A stretch of 64,000 bases of DNA from Pseudomonas sp. ICMP22404. Its GTDB lineage: Bacteria; Pseudomonadota; Gammaproteobacteria; Pseudomonadales; Pseudomonadaceae. The stretch covers positions 186,001 through 250,000 of the forward strand of contig NZ_VCNG01000008.1 of NCBI RefSeq assembly GCF_006227205.1, in the 5' to 3' direction. Positions 36,245 to 45,126 of the stretch are shown one piece after another. Made by a program: the position numbers and the translations under genes. The notes under the pieces are model-generated. The model did no database searches. It saw only the letters and a program-made list of their open reading frames with translations, and was not told the DNA's origin. Position 1 is the first letter of the stretch. Every line of letters begins with the position of its first letter.

Positions 36245-38161
36245 CTAGACCTTGAACCGCCCCACCAACGTCTGCAAATGAACGCCGAGGCGTGCCAGTT
36301 CGGCGCTGGAGGCGGCGGTTTCTTCGCTGGCGGCGGAGGTTTGTTCAGAGACGTCGCGCACGTTCAGCACGCTGCGGTTGATCTCTTCTGCCGTGGCGCT
36401 CTGCTGTTCGGCCGCAGCGGCGATTTGTTGATTCATCGACTGGATGGCCGAGACCGTACGGGTGATGTTTTCCAGGGAACTGCCGGCTCGGCGGGTGAGT
36501 TCGACGCTGCTGTCGGTCAGGCCGCGGCTGTTGTCCATGATGGTCGCAACTTTTTCGGTTCCGCTTTGCAGCCCAAGGATGAGTTCTTCGATCTCTTCGG
36601 TGGATTTCTGGGTGCGTTGGGCCAGGCTGCGGACTTCGTCGGCGACCACGGCGAACCCACGCCCGGCCTCACCGGCGCGGGCGGCCTCGATGGCGGCGTT
36701 GAGGGCCAGCAGGTTGGTTTGTTGGGCCACGGATTTGATCACGTCCAGCACGCTGCCGATCTTGTCGCTCTCGTGCTTGAGATGACCCATCGCTTCGGTG
36801 GAGTTGCCGACCTCGTTAGCCAGGCGCTCGATCTGCGCGATGGCTTCGCCAACCACCCGCTCACCCTCACGGGCTTGTTGGTCGGCGGCGACGGCGGCCT
36901 CGGAGGCCTCCTCGGCGTTGCGCGCCACATCCTGCACCGTGGCGGTCATTTCGTGCATGGCGGTAGCCACCTGATCGGTCTCGACCTTCTGGTTGTTGAC
37001 CCCGGCGCTGGTTTGTTCTGTCACGGCCGAAAGTTGTTCGGCGGCGCTGGCGATCTGGGCCACGCCGTCTCTGATCCCGCCGATCAATTCCCGCAGACTG
37101 ACGACCATCCGCTGCAAGCTGCCTTGCAGCTGACCCATCTCGTCGCGACGGCTGACCTCAAGGTTTTGACTCAGGTCGCCCGAGGCGACACGTTCGACGG
37201 CGATCAGCGTCTGTTGCAGCGGAGTGACTATCTGCCGGGTGATGAGCCATGCGGCAAGCACGCCGAACGCCAGTGCCAGGAGGGCGACGATGATCAGGGT
37301 ATCCTTCGCCTGTGTCGTCTCCTGCTCGCGTTTTTCAACTTGCGAAACAGTCAGTTCATTATTCAGTTCGTTCAGACGGGCTTCTTGATCCACCATTTTC
37401 TTGAGCGCGGCGGTGCTGGCAACTTGTGAGTCACGGAAAAGGCTGACGGCAAGGCGATAACCCTTGAGCGATTCGGTGGCTTGTTGCAAGTTGGCAATAT
37501 GCTGTTCCGGGAGCTTGCTCGGCAGGCTTTCGAGGTTTTTCAGGGCGTTGTCGATGGCATCCAATGCCGGTTGTTCGGCTTCGGCCTTGCCACTGTAGGT
37601 GTAGCCGCGAACCTGGAAGCGTGCCTGCTGAATCAGTTTGCTCAGCTCGATCACGCTGTTGAATTGCGCGACGCTGTCGCCTTGCAGCAGGGACTTCTCA
37701 ACGTCCGCAACCTTGGCCACGGCGTTGTCGGCGGTGGCACCGAGCTTGGACCGGGCCGACTCTCGGTTATCTGTCGCTTGGGTCAAGTCGTTAAAGGCGC
37801 GTTTGTACTCATCGAGAATCGCCAGCTGTTGGTTGAACATCTGCTGGTCAACGGCTCGTACAAATTGTTTGAGAGCGGCTTGCAAGCCCTCCTGGAGCTT
37901 GCCCAGAAGATCGTTGACGGCGGCGGCGCCTTGTTCGCCGCGACGCATTTCGTATTCGAGGCGAGCGATTCGAAGGTCCTTGGCCGTCTCGTTGAGATGG
38001 GCGATGGCGGCCTGCTTGTCCGCACGACTGATTACACTGGTCAGGCTGTTCCAGCCCGCATAAGTGCTCAGGACCGTCATGAGCAAGACCAGGCCAAAAC
38101 CGAACCCCAGCTTGCGATTGACACTTACGTTTCCCAGCTTTTCGGTTAGCCAACTGAACAT
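36245..38161 (-). CDS. methyl-accepting chemotaxis protein, HBM (McpS-like) type, copy 1
   Basis: 638 residues from the ATG at 38161. TM1 ~16-38, helical bimodular periplasmic domain ~40-287, TM2 ~289-307, HAMP, signalling domain with the LLALNAAIEAARAGEAGRG tip; no C-terminal CheR-docking pentapeptide. Arg64 and Arg67 form an RxxR pair like the carboxylate-binding R60/R63 I recall for McpS, and RGYTYSG (~185) is the distal ligand motif, which suggests organic acids as ligands. Position matches P. putida PP_5021. Paralogous to the next receptor: signalling halves nearly identical, sensor halves diverged. Sigma-28 promoter candidate upstream. Confidence 0.93.
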   Translation of the reverse strand: MFSWLTEKLGNVSVNRKLGFGFGLVLLMTVLSTYAGWNSLTSVISRADKQAAIAHLNETAKDLRIARLEYEMRRGEQGAAAVNDLLGKLQEGLQAALKQFVRAVDQQMFNQQLAILDEYKRAFNDLTQATDNRESARSKLGATADNAVAKVADVEKSLLQGDSVAQFNSVIELSKLIQQARFQVRGYTYSGKAEAEQPALDAIDNALKNLESLPSKLPEQHIANLQQATESLKGYRLAVSLFRDSQVASTAALKKMVDQEARLNELNNELTVSQVEKREQETTQAKDTLIIVALLALAFGVLAAWLITRQIVTPLQQTLIAVERVASGDLSQNLEVSRRDEMGQLQGSLQRMVVSLRELIGGIRDGVAQIASAAEQLSAVTEQTSAGVNNQKVETDQVATAMHEMTATVQDVARNAEEASEAAVAADQQAREGERVVGEAIAQIERLANEVGNSTEAMGHLKHESDKIGSVLDVIKSVAQQTNLLALNAAIEAARAGEAGRGFAVVADEVRSLAQRTQKSTEEIEELILGLQSGTEKVATIMDNSRGLTDSSVELTRRAGSSLENITRTVSAIQSMNQQIAAAAEQQSATAEEINRSVLNVRDVSEQTSAASEETAASSAELARLGVHLQTLVGRFKV

Positions 38162-38203
38162 GCTGATACTCCCACGGACCTTTTTGTAGGTCTTATGAGG
38201 AGA

Positions 38204-38230
38204 GTATCGACCATGCCATGCAGATCTGTA
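38204..38230 (-). promoter_or_regulatory. candidate sigma-28 promoter of chemoreceptor copy 1
   Basis: Minus strand TACAGATC, 11 nt, GTCGATAC; spacing exact and both boxes resemble TAAAGTTT/GCCGATAA. About 40 nt before the start codon, and laid out like the promoter of the paralogue. Confidence 0.62.
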
Positions 38231-38325
38231 GGAAATAGGTAAGGGATTGGATGGGAGGGGGCGTGCTCTTGTTCGGTTAAGAATCAGTCGCAAATCCGTC
38301 CACCGTGGGGGGGCAGCTTGCTCAG

Positions 38326-38442
38326 GCTCAACTCCCGACAACAGCACCCAATCCTGTGGGAGCGAGCCTGCTCGCGATCAACGATAACGCGATCTTGCAG
38401 AGGGACCGCGTCGCCTTCATCGCGAGCAAGCTCAGCTCCCAC
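38326..38442. repeat. REP doublet homologous to the 35844 array unit
   Basis: REP at 38356-38442 with the same AACGATAACGCG spacer and a matching 30-nt upstream flank (GCTCAACTCCCGACAACAGC). With the array it brackets chemoreceptor copy 1 in direct orientation. The rest of the 301-bp gap holds the sigma-28 promoter candidate and nothing else seen. Confidence 0.88.
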
Positions 38443-38462
38443 AGTGGAAGGATTGTGTATCT

Positions 38463-40379
38463 CTAGACCTTGAACCGCCCCACCAGCGTCTGCAAATGAA
38501 CGCCCAGTCGCGCCAGTTCGGCACTGGAACTGGCGGTCTGTTCGCTGGCGGCGGAGGTCTGTTCGGAGACGTCGCGCACGTTCAGTACACTGCGGTTGAT
38601 CTCCTCGGCCGTGGCGCTCTGTTGTTCGGCCGCGGCGGCGATCTGCTGGTTCATCGATTGGATCGCCGAGACCGTGCGGGTGATGTTTTCCAGCGAACCG
38701 CCGGCCCGTCGGGTCAGCTCGACGCTGCTGTCGGTCAGGCTACGGCTGTTGTCCATGATGGTCGCGACCTGTTCGGTGCCGTTTTGCAGACCGACGATCA
38801 GCTCCTCGATTTCTTCGGTGGACTTCTGGGTGCGTTGGGCCAGGCTGCGGACTTCGTCGGCGACCACGGCGAACCCACGCCCGGCTTCACCGGCGCGGGC
38901 AGCCTCGATGGCGGCGTTGAGGGCCAGCAGGTTGGTCTGCTGGGCGACAGACTTGATCACGTCCAGAACGCTGCCGATCTTGTCGCTCTCGCGCTTCAAG
39001 TCCCCCATGGCGGCGGTGGAGTTACCCACTTCCCGTGCCAGGCGCTCGATCTGAGCGATGGCTTCACCGACCACTTTGTCCCCTTCGCGGGCTTGTTGAT
39101 CCGCGGCGACGGCGGCTTCGGAGGCTTCCTCGGCGTTGCGCGCCACTTCCTGCACCGTGGCGGTCATTTCATGCATGGCAGTAGCCACCTGATCGGTCTC
39201 GACCTTCTGGCTGTTGACCCCGGCGCTGGTCTGTTCGGTCACGGCGGAAAGCTGTTCGGCGGCGCTGGCGATCTGGGTGACCCCCTCGCTGATGCCACCG
39301 ATCAATTGCCGCAGGCTCACGGTCATGCTTTGCATGGCGCGTTGCAGCTGGCCCATTTCGTCACGACGCTCGGAGGTCAGGTTGTGGCTCAGGTCGCCTG
39401 CGGCCACCCGTTGGGCGACCTGGAGGGTCTGGCCCAGCGGAACGACGATCTGCCGGGTGATGAGCAAGGCGGCGATGACGCCGAACAACAGGGCCAGTGC
39501 GGCAGCGGCGATCAGGACGGTCTTGGCCTGGGCAACGTCGTGGTCACGCACGGCTGTCTGGGACACGGTCAGTTTCTGGCTGGAGTCGATCAGCACTTGG
39601 CCTTGCTCGGTCATGCGCTGAAGGGCGGCACCGTTCTCGATCTGCGAATCCCGGAACTGCGCAACCGCCGCGCGATACAGATTGAACGAATCGTTGGCCT
39701 GTTGCAGGTTGGCAGCATGTTCCTGGGGCAATTGGTCCGGCAGGCGTGCGAGCAGCTTGAGCACGGTGTCGATGGCCTCAAGGGCCGGTTGCTGGGCTTC
39801 GCTCTTGCCGCTGTAGGTGTAGCCGCGCACTTGGTAACGCGCTTGCTGGACCGCTTTGCTCAGGGTCACCACGCTGTTGAATTGGGTGACGTCGCCGCCT
39901 TGCAGCAGTGATTTTTCCACCTCGGCGACGCGGGCCACGGCGTTGTCGGCACTGGCGCCGAGTTTACTGCGGGCATCTTCGCGGTTGACGGTGGCGCGGG
40001 TCATTTCGGCGAAAGCGCTTTTGTACTCGGCCACGGCGGCCAATTGCTTATCGATCATGGCCACATCGGCCGGTTGTTCGATCAACTGGCGAGCGGTCTT
40101 CAGCCCGGCGTCAAGCTTGACCAGCAGGTCGTTGACGAGCTGTGGCCCTTTCTCGCCCCGGGTGGCGTTGTAGTCGATGCTGGCCAGGTTCAAGTCTTTG
40201 CTCAAGTCGTTCAGGCTGGCAATGAATCCCAGCTTGTCGCCCCGGCTGATGACATTGCCCAAGCCGGACCAACCGGTGAAGGCGATCATCAAGGTGAGAA
40301 ACAGCACCAGGCCGAAGCCGAAGCCGAGTTTGCGATTGACGCTTACGTTTCCCAGACTCTGGGCAAGCCACCGGAACAT
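38463..40379 (-). CDS. methyl-accepting chemotaxis protein, HBM type, copy 2 (McpQ position)
   Basis: 638 residues from the ATG at 40379. Same architecture as copy 1: TM1 ~16-38, HBM sensor ~40-287, TM2 ~289-307, HAMP, signalling domain. The proximal RxxR pair is replaced (Asn64, Ser67), while RGYTYSG is kept, so ligand range should differ from copy 1. Directly before rsmE-tatC, the position of P. putida PP_5020 (McpQ, citrate); orthology is inferred from synteny. A good sigma-28 promoter lies upstream. Confidence 0.93.
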   Translation of the reverse strand: MFRWLAQSLGNVSVNRKLGFGFGLVLFLTLMIAFTGWSGLGNVISRGDKLGFIASLNDLSKDLNLASIDYNATRGEKGPQLVNDLLVKLDAGLKTARQLIEQPADVAMIDKQLAAVAEYKSAFAEMTRATVNREDARSKLGASADNAVARVAEVEKSLLQGGDVTQFNSVVTLSKAVQQARYQVRGYTYSGKSEAQQPALEAIDTVLKLLARLPDQLPQEHAANLQQANDSFNLYRAAVAQFRDSQIENGAALQRMTEQGQVLIDSSQKLTVSQTAVRDHDVAQAKTVLIAAAALALLFGVIAALLITRQIVVPLGQTLQVAQRVAAGDLSHNLTSERRDEMGQLQRAMQSMTVSLRQLIGGISEGVTQIASAAEQLSAVTEQTSAGVNSQKVETDQVATAMHEMTATVQEVARNAEEASEAAVAADQQAREGDKVVGEAIAQIERLAREVGNSTAAMGDLKRESDKIGSVLDVIKSVAQQTNLLALNAAIEAARAGEAGRGFAVVADEVRSLAQRTQKSTEEIEELIVGLQNGTEQVATIMDNSRSLTDSSVELTRRAGGSLENITRTVSAIQSMNQQIAAAAEQQSATAEEINRSVLNVRDVSEQTSAASEQTASSSAELARLGVHLQTLVGRFKV

Positions 40380-40422
40380 GCTGATACTCCCTTGAGGGAC
40401 CAAATTGGTTTTATGGGGACGT

Positions 40423-40449
40423 ATATCGGCGGCTTGGGCGAAATCTGTA
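40423..40449 (-). promoter_or_regulatory. sigma-28 (FliA) promoter of chemoreceptor copy 2
   Basis: Minus strand TACAGATT, 11 nt, GCCGATAT: seven of eight at -10, five of eight at -35, exact spacing. Links expression to the flagellar regulon. Confidence 0.72.
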
Positions 40450-40479
40450 GGGATTTGTCGAGATTTTGCGGCGAGGGGA

Positions 40480-41187
40480 TCAGAACAGTCGGGCGAGCAA
40501 TGCCGTCACCGCGGTCTCGACCCGCAGGATTCGTTCGCCAAGTTGCACCGGCTGCAGGCCGGCCTTGCCCAGCAGGTCGATCTCGTAAGGAATCCAACCG
40601 CCTTCGGGGCCAATCGCCAGCGTGACCGGTTCCGTCAGTGCCCGGGGGCAGGGCGGGTGGTCACCAGGATGGCCCACCAGGCCCAGGGTGCCATTGACGA
40701 TGGCCGGCAGGCGATCTTCAACGAAGGGCTTGAAGCGCTTTTCGATGATGATCTCCGGTAGCACACTGTCCCGGGCCTGCTCCAGGCCAAGGATCAATTG
40801 TTCGCGGATGGCCTCGGGCTCGAGGAACGGCGTCTGCCAGAAGCTCTTCTCGACGCGATAGCTGTTGATCAGCACCACGCGCGGCACGCCCATGGTGGCA
40901 ATGGTCTGGAACACCCGCCGGAGCATCTTCGGACGCGGCAGGGCCAGCACCAGTGTCAATGGCAGCTTCGCCGGCGGTGGCTGGTCGAGGGTCACTTGCA
41001 GTTCGGCTTCGCGGGCTTCCAGGCGCAGCACCTGGGCGGAGCCCATCGACCCGCCGATGCGTCCGACCCGCAGGCTGTCGCCGACAGCGCTGCGGTGGAC
41101 TTCCTGCATGTGGGTCAGGCGGCGATCGCTCAGGACGACCCGGTCAGGACCAACGAAATCGGCCTCTTCGAGCAGCAGCAGGTTCAC
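40480..41187 (-). CDS. rsmE: 16S rRNA (uracil-1498-N3)-methyltransferase
   Basis: Methylates U1498 in the decoding region of 16S rRNA with SAM. 235 residues: N-terminal PUA-like part (~1-75), then a SPOUT knot domain with LALPRPKMLRRVFQ, LAIGPEGGWIPYEI (~185-198) and LGERILRVETAVTALL. Start overlaps the tatC stop by 4 nt, making it the last gene of the ubi-his-tat run. Confidence 0.94.
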   Translation of the reverse strand: MNLLLLEEADFVGPDRVVLSDRRLTHMQEVHRSAVGDSLRVGRIGGSMGSAQVLRLEAREAELQVTLDQPPPAKLPLTLVLALPRPKMLRRVFQTIATMGVPRVVLINSYRVEKSFWQTPFLEPEAIREQLILGLEQARDSVLPEIIIEKRFKPFVEDRLPAIVNGTLGLVGHPGDHPPCPRALTEPVTLAIGPEGGWIPYEIDLLGKAGLQPVQLGERILRVETAVTALLARLF

Positions 41188-41978
41188 GGTTGGGTCGCAG
41201 GCGGCTGGTCGTTATGATCGTCGGCCGTTTCAGCTTCCGGCTCTTCGCTACGTTTACGCACCAGACCGCCGAACAGCACGCCGATCTCGAACAGCAACCA
41301 CATCGGTACTGCCAGCAAGGTCTGGGAGAAAATGTCCGGCGGGGTCAGGATCATGCCGACCACGAAGCAGCCGATGATCACGTACGGACGGATCTTCTTC
41401 AGGTACGTAACGTCGACCACGCCGATCCACACCAGCAACACCACCGCAACGGGAATTTCGAACGCCACGCCGAAGGCGAAGAACAGCGTCATGACGAAAT
41501 CCAGGTAACTGGTGATGTCGGTCATCATCTCCACGCCGGCCGGAGTGGCGGCGGCGAAGAACTTGAAGATCAGCGGGAACACCAGGAAATAGGCGAACGC
41601 CATGCCGGTGTAGAACAGCAGGATACTGGACACCAACAGCGGCACGGCGATGCGTTTTTCATGCTTGTACAGGCCGGGGGCGATGAAGCCCCAGATCTGG
41701 TGCAGGATCACCGGGATCGCCAGGAACAGCGAGACCATCATCGTCAGCTTCAACGGTGTCAGGAACGGCGACGACACGTCGGTGGCGATCATGGTCGCGC
41801 CTGCCGGCAAATACTGGCGCAGGGGCGTGGAGACGAAGGTATAGATCTGCTGGGTGAAGGCGAACAGCCCGGCGAAGATGATGAAAATCGCCGCCACGCA
41901 GCGCAGCAGGCGGGTGCGCAACTCGGTGAGGTGCGATACCAGCGGCATCGGCTGATCGTTCTCTGGGATATTGCTCAT
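41184..41978 (-). CDS. tatC: Sec-independent protein translocase TatC
   Basis: 264 residues, six membrane helices; receptor for twin-arginine signal peptides with TatB. Family motifs PLVSHLTELRTRLLR at the N-terminus (with the conserved Glu) and the FAYFLVFPLIFKFF region are present. A charged Glu/Asp-rich tail ends the protein. Overlaps both tatB and rsmE by 4 nt. Confidence 0.96.
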   Translation of the reverse strand: MSNIPENDQPMPLVSHLTELRTRLLRCVAAIFIIFAGLFAFTQQIYTFVSTPLRQYLPAGATMIATDVSSPFLTPLKLTMMVSLFLAIPVILHQIWGFIAPGLYKHEKRIAVPLLVSSILLFYTGMAFAYFLVFPLIFKFFAAATPAGVEMMTDITSYLDFVMTLFFAFGVAFEIPVAVVLLVWIGVVDVTYLKKIRPYVIIGCFVVGMILTPPDIFSQTLLAVPMWLLFEIGVLFGGLVRKRSEEPEAETADDHNDQPPATQP

Positions 41979-42391
41979 GATGCTCGCGGCGGCTGTGTGG
42001 GGTCGTTGGGGGCCGGTGTCGGCGCCGTTGGGGCTGTCTCTACGGGCTTGACTGGCTCAGCCGGCACCGCTGCGGGTTCATCCACCGGCACCTGGGGCGC
42101 CGTTGCCTGTTCGGCCGTGGGTTGGACCGGTGTCGGCTCCTGTTGGGTCGGCGTGAGGATCTTGCGCGCCTCCTGCTCCAGGGACAGGATGTGTTCGTTG
42201 TGAAGTTGCCGACGGATCTCGTCGGCACCGATTTCACGCTCAACTTCCTGTTTGATCGCATTGAAGCTGCGCTTCAGGCGCCCGATCCAGAGACCGGCGG
42301 TGCGCGCAGCACCCGGCAGGCGCTCGGGGCCCAGCACCAGCAGGGCGACGAGGCCGACGAGCAGCAGTTCAGTGAAGCTGATCCCAAACAT
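41975..42391 (-). CDS. tatB: Sec-independent protein translocase TatB
   Basis: 138 residues. N-terminal helix MFGISFTELLLVGLVALLV with the conserved Glu, then LGPERLPGAARTAG as the hinge and an amphipathic helix. The C-terminal ~60 residues are Pro/Ala/Val/Glu-rich and low complexity, typical for pseudomonads. Forms the TatBC receptor complex. Confidence 0.94.
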   Translation of the reverse strand: MFGISFTELLLVGLVALLVLGPERLPGAARTAGLWIGRLKRSFNAIKQEVEREIGADEIRRQLHNEHILSLEQEARKILTPTQQEPTPVQPTAEQATAPQVPVDEPAAVPAEPVKPVETAPTAPTPAPNDPTQPPRAS

Positions 42392-42401
42392 TAGTCAGTG
42401 C

Positions 42402-42689
42402 TCACGAGTCTTTGCGGGTCGGCTCTTCGACTTTCTGTGCCTGCACATCGATAGTGTGCGGCGCATTCACAGGCTGTGCTGCTTGAGGCTGTACGGGCTG
42501 GGCCGGCTGCACAGGCTGGGCAGGGGCTGCCGTCGGATCGGCCGGTTTCTCGTCGTCGTTCATGGCTTTGCGAAAGCCCTTGATCGATTCGCCGACATCG
42601 GTACCCAGGTTCTTCAGTTTCTTGGTCCCGAACACCAGCACCACGACAACCAGGATGACGATCCAGTGTTTCCAGTCAAAAATACCCAT
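42402..42689 (-). CDS. tatA: Sec-independent protein translocase TatA
   Basis: 95 residues. MGIFDWKHWIVILVVVVLVFGTKKLKNLG gives the short membrane helix, FGTKKL hinge and amphipathic helix (stated in part: WIVILVVVVLVFGTKKL). Pro/Gln/Ala-rich tail of ~45 residues (AQPVQPAQPVQPQ). Polymerises to form the Tat pore. 24 nt downstream of hisE. Confidence 0.94.
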   Translation of the reverse strand: MGIFDWKHWIVILVVVVLVFGTKKLKNLGTDVGESIKGFRKAMNDDEKPADPTAAPAQPVQPAQPVQPQAAQPVNAPHTIDVQAQKVEEPTRKDS

Positions 42690-42713
42690 GTGGCTATTCC
42701 TCTCAATAGTTGA

Positions 42714-43046
42714 TCAGGCGGACGGGCGCGAAGCCTTCTCGACGTGCCCGGACAGACCGAAGCGACGGTCCAGTTCATCCAGTACAGCCTGTGGGTGCTG
42801 CCCCAATTGAGCCAGCATGACCAGGCTGTGGAACCACAGGTCGGCGGTCTCGTAGATCACGTCGCTGCAGTCACCGCTGATAGCGGCGTCCTTGGCGGCG
42901 ATGATGGTCTCGACCGATTCCTCGCCGACTTTCTCCAGAATCTTGTTCAGGCCCTTGTGGTACAGACTCGCGACATAGGAACTGTCAGCCGCTGCGCCTT
43001 TGCGCTCTTCCAGCACCTGGGCCAGGCGGGTCAGGGTATCACTCAT
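42714..43046 (-). CDS. hisE: phosphoribosyl-ATP pyrophosphatase
   Basis: Second step of histidine synthesis (PR-ATP to PR-AMP). 110 residues from ATG 43046 (MSDTLTRLAQVLEERKG). MazG-like helices with the metal motif GEESVETIIAAKDA and DVIYETADLWFHSLVMLA. The first 8 nt overlap the end of hisI. Typical split hisI/hisE arrangement of pseudomonads. Confidence 0.95.
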   Translation of the reverse strand: MSDTLTRLAQVLEERKGAAADSSYVASLYHKGLNKILEKVGEESVETIIAAKDAAISGDCSDVIYETADLWFHSLVMLAQLGQHPQAVLDELDRRFGLSGHVEKASRPSA

Positions 43047-43437
43047 GAGTATGTCCTGAATAAATGGCATGCGGGTCCTTGAGCACCGGATCGACGGTTT
43101 TCCAATCGCCGTTCTCGAAGACGCGATAGAAGCAGCTCTGACGGCCGGTGTGACAGGCGATTTCACCGACCTGTTCGACCATCAGGATGATGACGTCGCC
43201 GTCGCAGTCCAGGCGCATTTCATGCAGATGCTGCACGTGGCCGGACTCTTCGCCCTTGCGCCACAGCTTGCCACGGGAACGTGACCAGTAGATGGCGCGG
43301 TTCTCGCTGGCGGTCAGGGCCAGGGCCTCGCGGTTCATCCAGGCCATCATCAGTACGCGCCCGGTCTTGTGATCCTGGGCGATGGCTGGCACCAGGCCGT
43401 CAGCGTCCCATTTGATTTCGTCCTGCCAGTTTTTCAT
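43039..43437 (-). CDS. hisI: phosphoribosyl-AMP cyclohydrolase
   Basis: Third step of histidine synthesis, opening the adenine ring of PR-AMP. 132 residues; start at ATG 43437 (MKNWQDEIKWDADG) with GGAG 7 nt upstream, rejecting a 9-residue longer form. Zinc/magnesium motifs: DCDGDVIILMVEQ with GEIACHTGRQSCFY; RSRGKLWRKGEESGHVQ upstream. 82 nt after ubiB. Confidence 0.95.
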   Translation of the reverse strand: MKNWQDEIKWDADGLVPAIAQDHKTGRVLMMAWMNREALALTASENRAIYWSRSRGKLWRKGEESGHVQHLHEMRLDCDGDVIILMVEQVGEIACHTGRQSCFYRVFENGDWKTVDPVLKDPHAIYSGHTHE

Positions 43438-43518
43438 CTTCGACTCCGACCATGGGCCTTGCACCTCAAGTCGGTGGGCCCAGCGTTGAAACAGTGTGCC
43501 AGTGCGAACCGGTGCTGG

Positions 43519-45123
43519 CTATCGACGAACGACCAGATACAAACCAACGATCACCATCACGGCGGCAGGCCAATGCCCCAGCTCGCTCAACGGTCCGCCG
43601 GCCGCCAGCACCGCGCCGCCACCCAAGTGTGCGGCACCGAGCAGGCGCAGCAACCAGTCGTCCTTGCGGCGTTTCCACGGCGGGGCGGGGTCTTGGGCGT
43701 GGGGCTGGGACATGCGTTCGAGCAGGTCCCGGGTCATGTTGGCCAGGTGCGGGATCTGCTCGAGCTGACTCTGCACGTTGCCCAGCAGGGCCTTGGGGCT
43801 GACGCGCTCGCGCATCCAGCGTTCGAGGAAGGGCTGAGCGGTGTTCCACAGGTCCAGGTCCGGGTACAACTGGCGACCGAGGCCTTCGATGTTCAGCAGG
43901 GTCTTCTGCAACAGCACCAGCTGTGGCTGAACCTCCATGTTGAAGCGACGCGCGGTCTGGAACAGGCGCATCAGCACCTGGCCGAAGGAAATATCTTTTA
44001 ACGGTTTTTCGAAGATCGGCTCGCACACGGTGCGGATCGCCGCTTCGAATTCGTTGAGCTTGGTCTCGGCCGGTACCCAGCCTGAATCGATGTGCAGTTG
44101 TGCGACGCGGCGGTAATCGCGCTTGAAGAACGCGAACAGGTTGCGGGCCAGGTAATCCTGGTCCTCGGGTGTCAGGCTGCCGACGATGCCGCAGTCGATG
44201 GCAATGTATTGCGGGCTCCACGGTTGCACGGTGCTGACGAAGATGTTGCCGGGGTGCATGTCGGCGTGGAAGAAACTGTCGCGGAACACCTGGGTGAAGA
44301 AGATCTCCACGCCGCGTTCGGCGAGCATCTTCATGTCGGTGCGCTGGTCGGCCAGGGTCGCCAGGTCGGTGACCTGGATGCCGTAGATGCGCTCCATTAC
44401 CAGAACCTTGGGGCGGCACCAGTCCCAATAGACCTGCGGCACATACAGCAGCGGCGAGCCTTCGAAGTTGCGGCGCAACTGGCTGGCGTTGGCGGCCTCG
44501 CGCAGCAGGTCGAGCTCGTCGTAGATGGTTTTCTCGTAATCCTGGACCACGTCGACCGGGTGCAGCAGGCGCGCATCGGCAGACAGTCGCTCGGCGGTGC
44601 GGGCGAGGATGAACAGCCAGGCGAGGTCCTGGGCGATGACCGGCTTGAGGCCCGGTCGGATGACCTTGACCACCACTTCTTCACCGCTCTTGAGCTGCGC
44701 GGCATGGACCTGGGCCACGGAGGCCGAGGCCAGGGGCTCGACGTCGAAACGGCTGAAGACTTCGTTGATCTTCTTGCCCAGTTGCTCCTCGATCAGGGCC
44801 ACCGACAGTTTGGAGTCGAACGGTGGCACGCGGTCTTGCAGCAGCATCAGCTCATCGGCGATGTCTTCGGGCAACAGGTCGCGGCGGGTCGAGAGGATCT
44901 GCCCGAACTTGATGAAGATCGGTCCCAGGTCCTGCAAGGCCAGCCGCAGGCGGGCGCCGCGACTCAGGTCCAGCGTTCGCCGGGGGAACCAGCGCCACGG
45001 CAGCACGAAACGCAGTGCCAGCAGAAACCAGGGCAGAGGCAGGGCGAACAGCAAGTCATCGAGGCGGTAACGGATCACGACGCGCTGGATGCGCAACAAA
45101 CGGCGGACGGCAAGCAGCTTCAT
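43519..45123 (-). CDS. ubiB: ubiquinone biosynthesis atypical kinase/ATPase UbiB
   Basis: 534 residues, ABC1/ADCK/UbiB family; supports coenzyme Q synthesis, probably through ATP-dependent lipid handling. KxGQ motif in GPIFIKFGQILSTRRDLLP (~72-90), ATP-binding region ASVAQVHAAQLKSGEEVVVKV (~133, in part), AIDCGIVGSLT metal loop (~302), and two C-terminal membrane helices. Starts 3 nt after ubiJ, so operonic with ubiE-ubiJ. Confidence 0.95.
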   Translation of the reverse strand: MKLLAVRRLLRIQRVVIRYRLDDLLFALPLPWFLLALRFVLPWRWFPRRTLDLSRGARLRLALQDLGPIFIKFGQILSTRRDLLPEDIADELMLLQDRVPPFDSKLSVALIEEQLGKKINEVFSRFDVEPLASASVAQVHAAQLKSGEEVVVKVIRPGLKPVIAQDLAWLFILARTAERLSADARLLHPVDVVQDYEKTIYDELDLLREAANASQLRRNFEGSPLLYVPQVYWDWCRPKVLVMERIYGIQVTDLATLADQRTDMKMLAERGVEIFFTQVFRDSFFHADMHPGNIFVSTVQPWSPQYIAIDCGIVGSLTPEDQDYLARNLFAFFKRDYRRVAQLHIDSGWVPAETKLNEFEAAIRTVCEPIFEKPLKDISFGQVLMRLFQTARRFNMEVQPQLVLLQKTLLNIEGLGRQLYPDLDLWNTAQPFLERWMRERVSPKALLGNVQSQLEQIPHLANMTRDLLERMSQPHAQDPAPPWKRRKDDWLLRLLGAAHLGGGAVLAAGGPLSELGHWPAAVMVIVGLYLVVRR

Positions 45124-45126
45124 GCG

